Translations under genes and position numbers: made by a program
Assembly (NCBI GenBank): GCA_964347475.1
Contig: CAYFYY010000004.1
Span: forward strand, 1-64,000
Direction: 5' to 3'
DNA: 64,000 nucleotides
Source of the DNA: GCA-020356105 sp964347475
GTDB lineage: Bacteria > Pseudomonadota > Alphaproteobacteria > UBA8366 > JADFVY01
Shown here: in pieces, positions 60,571 to 64,000 of the stretch
Position numbering within the stretch: position 1 is the stretch's first letter
Layout of the letters: each line of letters begins with the position of its first letter
Notes under the pieces: model-generated
Told to the model about the DNA's origin: nothing
Database searches by the model: none
What the model saw: only the letters and a program-made list of their open reading frames with translations

Positions 60571-61446
60571 TCAATCGGCATCGGCGACCCGCACCAGTCG
60601 GAAACCGATCAGAATATGTTTGAGTGTCTGGGGGCGGGAATGGCGCGCCGCAGGGCGGCACACGCCACACCCCTTGTCGTCCCATGAGCCGCCTTTCACG
60701 ACGAAGCGGTCTGTGCCTGCTGGCGTTGCGGTCCATTCGAATACCTGCCCCGCTGCGTCCAGCATGCCGAATGGGCTCGCGCCTGAGGCGATGCTGCCGG
60801 CCGGCACGGTATCGAATGGCCCGCCGTCATGACTGTTGAGTCGTTGCGGGTCGAACTTGTCGCCCCACGGGAAGCGGCGGCCGTCGACACCCCGCGCCGC
60901 CTTCTCCCATTCCGCTTCGCTCGGCAGCCGCCAAACGTGGCCGGTCTCGTTGCTGAGCCACTTGGCGAACGCTGCGGCATCGTCGTGACTTACCAGAACC
61001 ACGGGATGGTCCGCCCGGCCGGGCGGCGGCGCGTCGTTGCGCCACAGGTAACGCGCGACCCGGTCGTACGGGTGGATCAGGCCGTAGCTGGCCCATGTTT
61101 CGGGATCGACATACGGGGGTGGCCAGGCGCTCGCCGTCACGAAGCGTGCATACAGCGCGTTGGTCACCGGGCGCTGCATGATGGCGTAACGGCCGGTCGT
61201 GACGGTTTGACGAGGCAATTCGCCGCCGTACCAGCCCTGCTGCCGCGTGACGTCATGGCCGTAGGCAGCTTCGTCCAATTCGTAGGCGGCGGCCCGTTCC
61301 TCCTCGTCCGAGCCCATGACGAACGGTCCCGCTCGAACCTCCACGACCACCGGTTCCAGCGCCCCTGCCAGCGCCGCACCGGCAAGGAGGCACAACAGGA
61401 TCGGCGAAATCAGCAGGTTTGGCGGGAGTCGCATCACCTCTTTCAT
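60571..61446 (-). CDS. Exported formylglycine-generating-enzyme-like (SUMF1) protein
   Basis: The 291-residue protein has a signal-like N-terminus (LLISPILLCLLAGAALAGAL) and an FGE-sulfatase domain: AGPFVMGSDEEE, YAIMQRPVTNALYARFV, WRLPSEAEWEKAARG, FPWGDKFD and GGSWDDKGCGVCRPAARH near the C-terminus. True formylglycine enzymes use two Cys five residues apart. Here one aligned position is Trp and only the second Cys remains (in KGCGVC), so copper-dependent oxidase activity is doubtful. FGE-like domains without it often bind ligands or make other cofactors. The start could also be 61434. Confidence 0.8.
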   Translation of the reverse strand: MKEVMRLPPNLLISPILLCLLAGAALAGALEPVVVEVRAGPFVMGSDEEERAAAYELDEAAYGHDVTRQQGWYGGELPRQTVTTGRYAIMQRPVTNALYARFVTASAWPPPYVDPETWASYGLIHPYDRVARYLWRNDAPPPGRADHPVVLVSHDDAAAFAKWLSNETGHVWRLPSEAEWEKAARGVDGRRFPWGDKFDPQRLNSHDGGPFDTVPAGSIASGASPFGMLDAAGQVFEWTATPAGTDRFVVKGGSWDDKGCGVCRPAARHSRPQTLKHILIGFRLVRVADAD

Positions 61447-61619
61447 GCCGTGCTCTGACGCCCATGCTGCCATCATCGACTCGGTCAGCCAAGCTCACCG
61501 GCCGGGTGCACCGGGGAAGGGTCAACGTATCTCAGGCCGGCGCCGGCCATGTCGCCTTGCGGACAGTCCCAGGATTACACATTCTATTTACGTTCGATGC
61601 ATATTATGGCCGGATCACC

Positions 61620-62216
61620 ATGCCCCGATATCGACGAATAGCCCTCACCGCGCTGATCCTTGTTGTCGCCGCGAGCAGCTCGGTCATAGCCGAACCGTTA
61701 CAGCTGCGCGGCGAAATAAGCCGCGGTGAAACACTGGTCCACCAGTTCAAACACGGCGCAATGTTGTATGAATTTCGTCTCGTCCCCTCCGGCAGCGGCT
61801 GGACGATCTGGATCGGCGATCCCATGCGGCGCGAATACAACTATGTGACTGCCGTGACGCCACCCTTCCGCGGCATCAATCCGGCCGTTATCGAGGGTTG
61901 GCATTTTCGCAACAAGGACAACACCGGACCGAACGAGGCCGGTGCCGACAATGTCAATGCGCCACAACGGGAACGCCGTTTCGCGTTCGTGAAGGATAGT
62001 TCTGGCTTCCAGGCGGCGCAGCAGGCGCTGGACGTGTTGCTCTGGCCCGATGGCCATTCCGATGCGGACATCAAGGACGCGGAACAACGTATCGCCCGGA
62101 TTCCACGCTTCGAGGGCATGCTATTGATCGAAGCGCTCGAACTTGGCAATCTGATACCGGGTGAGCGCGCACACATCGAACGCATGGCGTTCCGCGTTAC
62201 GCTGGAACTTCCGTGA
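61620..62216 (+). CDS. Exported protein of unknown function
   Basis: From the ATG at 61620 the product is 198 residues with a signal peptide (ALTALILVVAASSSVIA). The mature part is mixed alpha/beta with FRLVPSGSGWTIWIGDPMRR, YNYVTAVTPPFRGINPAVIEGWHFRN and a helical C-terminus (EGMLLIEALELGNL). No Cys and no membrane span in the mature part. I do not recognise the family. An upstream in-frame extension to 61419 is rejected because the signal peptide would be internal. It precedes the SPFH gene by 159 bases. Confidence 0.65.
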   Translation: MPRYRRIALTALILVVAASSSVIAEPLQLRGEISRGETLVHQFKHGAMLYEFRLVPSGSGWTIWIGDPMRREYNYVTAVTPPFRGINPAVIEGWHFRNKDNTGPNEAGADNVNAPQRERRFAFVKDSSGFQAAQQALDVLLWPDGHSDADIKDAEQRIARIPRFEGMLLIEALELGNLIPGERAHIERMAFRVTLELP

Positions 62217-62375
62217 GACAGCCACTTTCGTTTGGAAAAAGCGCCATATTCACTTCGCATTAACCAAGAGCCGCCAAAGTTACGACGCGACCGGTTCGCG
62301 TGCAGTGCGTGCAGCGGCTGTGATTGACGGCGCATCCCGCTTACCCGATCGACCCGATAACCCGAGGATCAGACC

Positions 62376-64000
62376 ATGACCACTCTCATCCTTGCTATTG
62401 TCGTCGTTTTGGCCGCCTGGTTCGGGGCAGGTTACGTCACGTCGAGCGACCCTGCCTACGACCGGCTCCTGTCTTCCGCGCGGTTTGGTATACGTGGCCT
62501 CGGAATTCTGATCGCCCTCGCTCTTATCGCATCGCTGTCGTTCGTCTATGTCGACAAGGACCAGACCGGCCACAAGGACAAGGTCTACGGCTTCAATTCG
62601 CTACAGGAGGGCGCCATCCTGGCGACCCAAGGGGAGATGGGACCGCAGGCGGACATCCTGCCGCCCGGGTTCCATTTCCAGCCGGCCCTGCGCATCCAGT
62701 ACAACGTGACGATGGCGGATGTCATCGAGATCCCGTCGGGCCGCTACGGCTTCCTCGTCGCGCGCGACGGCCAGCCGCTGCGGGACGACCAGACCTATGC
62801 CGATCCGTTCGCCGCAGAGGACGCCGATAAGATGATCAATGACGCGGCCTACTTCCTGTCCAACGGCGGGCAAAAGGGCCCGCAGACCACGGTGCTGACG
62901 CCCGGCAAGTACCGCCTGAACCATTTCCTGTGGAACGTCGAGATGGGGTCGGTCACCGACATCCCGAAAGGGTTCGTCGGCGTCGTGAAGTCCAATGTCC
63001 GTTCCCGCGTCGATTTCGGTAATCTGCGCGCCGACCGGCCGGCGGACTGCGCGCCGACCGCCGATGTCGGCGAACTGAAGGGCGTGCTCAGCGTGCCGCT
63101 GGTGCCGGTCGGCTGCATCGGCGTCTGGGAACAGGCGCTGAACCCCGGCAAGTACTACATCAACGAGAAGGCCTATACCGTCACGCTGGTCGACACCCGC
63201 GTTCAGACCTGGGAGTATCGCGGCGGGTTTACGCGGCGGCAGATCTCGCTGGCGGTGGACCAGCAGGGGCGAATCACCCAACGCGAAGAGTCGGAAAACG
63301 TCTCGGTGCCGCAGAATGCGGCGGACGAGGCGATCTTCCTCAAGATCGAGGGCTGGACCATCGCCCAGCAGCTGCGCGTTCTCGTGCAGGTGACGCCCGA
63401 GCACGCACCGTTCGTTGTCGCCTCCGTCGGCGGCCTGCAGGAGGTCGAGGACCGCATCATGAGCCCGGCCGTGCAGTCCGTCGTGCGCAATGTCGCCGGC
63501 GGCATGATCCGGGTGCCGACGCAAATCCTCGATCCGGGCGGGAACCCAATCCTCGACGCCGACGGCGAGCCCGAGATGCGGACGATCACGCGCCGCGTCC
63601 GCGTGCTCGACGTGATCGAGAACCGCACGGCGCTCGAGGAAGCGGTCGAGGCGATCATCCGCGACGAAGGCTTGAAAGCCGGCGTCGACATCAAGGAGGT
63701 ACGGCTGCTCGAGCCCGACCTGCCGCCGGAACTCCTGGTCGCGCGCAAGCGCGAGCAGCTCGCGCAGCAGCTCGCCAAGGCCTACCATCAGGAACGCGGC
63801 GCCCAGAGTGAGCGGATCAAAACCGAGCAGACCCGCGCCACCGCCGATCAGCAAGACAAGCTGGTCGAAGCGCAGATCGAGGTGAAACGCTCGGAGCAGT
63901 TCGCGCTGGCGCGGCGCAACGAAGGCCAGGGCGAACGGGACAAGCTGATGCTGATCGCCGAGGGCCAGAAATCACAGTCGGCAATCCTCGGCGAGGACCG
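62376..64000 (+). CDS. SPFH-domain membrane protein (cut by window end)
   Basis: An open frame runs from the ATG at 62376 (MTTLILAIVVVLAAWFGAGY) to the window end, over 540 codons. Two N-terminal spans (residues about 2-20 and 42-60) are followed by an SPFH/band-7-type region: LPPGFHFQPALRIQYNV, SVTDIPKGFVGVVKSNV, LNPGKYYINEKAYTVTLVDT and ENRTALEEAVEAIIRDEGLKAGVDI. A long charged coiled coil begins near 450 (LVARKREQLAQQLAKAYHQE), as in flotillin-like scaffolds. Such proteins organise membrane microdomains or regulate proteases. The C-terminus is not seen. Confidence 0.88.
   Translation, partial: MTTLILAIVVVLAAWFGAGYVTSSDPAYDRLLSSARFGIRGLGILIALALIASLSFVYVDKDQTGHKDKVYGFNSLQEGAILATQGEMGPQADILPPGFHFQPALRIQYNVTMADVIEIPSGRYGFLVARDGQPLRDDQTYADPFAAEDADKMINDAAYFLSNGGQKGPQTTVLTPGKYRLNHFLWNVEMGSVTDIPKGFVGVVKSNVRSRVDFGNLRADRPADCAPTADVGELKGVLSVPLVPVGCIGVWEQALNPGKYYINEKAYTVTLVDTRVQTWEYRGGFTRRQISLAVDQQGRITQREESENVSVPQNAADEAIFLKIEGWTIAQQLRVLVQVTPEHAPFVVASVGGLQEVEDRIMSPAVQSVVRNVAGGMIRVPTQILDPGGNPILDADGEPEMRTITRRVRVLDVIENRTALEEAVEAIIRDEGLKAGVDIKEVRLLEPDLPPELLVARKREQLAQQLAKAYHQERGAQSERIKTEQTRATADQQDKLVEAQIEVKRSEQFALARRNEGQGERDKLMLIAEGQKSQSAILGED

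Noticed and set aside
62601..63854. Open frame of 417 codons opposite the SPFH gene
   Set aside because: The plus-strand frame has clear SPFH features and stays open to the window end; the antisense frame does not resemble a protein.

Overview
The window reads as chromosome of a high-GC alphaproteobacterium, most plausibly a member of the Rhodospirillales or a close relative. The reasons are uniformly GC-rich coding with strong antisense shadow frames, the glyQ-glyS-ppdK cluster next to an S49 peptidase, a TrmN6-type methyltransferase and a polyprenyl synthetase, many TRAP and ABC uptake genes, and a family of composite palindromic repeats of the kind scattered through alphaproteobacterial genomes. 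This placement is inference from gene content; no 16S gene is present. I saw no prophage, insertion sequence, CRISPR array or plasmid origin. The only stable RNA gene found is a tRNA-Pro(CGG).

Layout. 0-7.2 kb: a divergently read partial gene, a D-2-hydroxyacid dehydrogenase with an isochorismatase-family hydrolase, then leftward genes for a conserved protein, a TAXI-like fragment, an exported acetamidase/formamidase and a large MscS-type channel. 7.5-9.9 kb: an iron section with two Fur-like boxes, an unknown 173-residue protein, bacterioferritin-associated ferredoxin, and a bacterioferritin gene broken by an in-frame TAA at codon 44. 10-18.5 kb: a gamma-glutamyltransferase-fold amidohydrolase, an acrylyl-CoA-reductase-like enzyme, a membrane-fused spermidine-synthase-like protein, YgfZ, a dihydroorotase-family protein and a Sel1-repeat protein. 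18.7-29.6 kb: housekeeping genes (ZIP transporter, ppdK, glyS, glyQ, S49 peptidase, a DUF2007-TrmN6 fusion, ispB-like, DUF924, tRNA-Pro with a strong terminator).

30.1-37.7 kb is a tightly packed six-gene rightward unit: single-domain response regulator, TPR plus YaiO-type outer-membrane barrel, HEAT-repeat membrane protein, processive family-2 glycosyltransferase, a possible 64-residue protein, and a hybrid histidine kinase ending in REC and Hpt domains. I read it as a phosphorelay-controlled exopolysaccharide synthesis and export locus. After a small exported protein and a SCO1-type copper chaperone come a 675-base, partly AT-rich gap, a PilZ domain fused to a PhcB-like methyltransferase, a convergent multi-membrane-span histidine kinase and a chemotaxis receptor. 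Together 30-44 kb looks like a surface-behaviour and signalling region and is the best place to look for an undescribed system.

44.5-54.7 kb is a catabolic locus. A leftward operon carries a class V aminotransferase, a three-part TRAP transporter, an enoyl-CoA hydratase and a family III CoA-transferase. A divergent rightward pair carries a fused FAD/Fe-S 2-hydroxyacid dehydrogenase and an FCD-type GntR regulator. The intergenic region holds three copies of one 11-base operator-like word, placed at both candidate promoters. 54.8-64 kb: RlpA, a GtsABC/MalK-type sugar ABC transporter operon, a DUF6969-like protein, a formylglycine-generating-enzyme-like exported protein, an unknown exported protein, and a large SPFH-domain protein cut by the window end.
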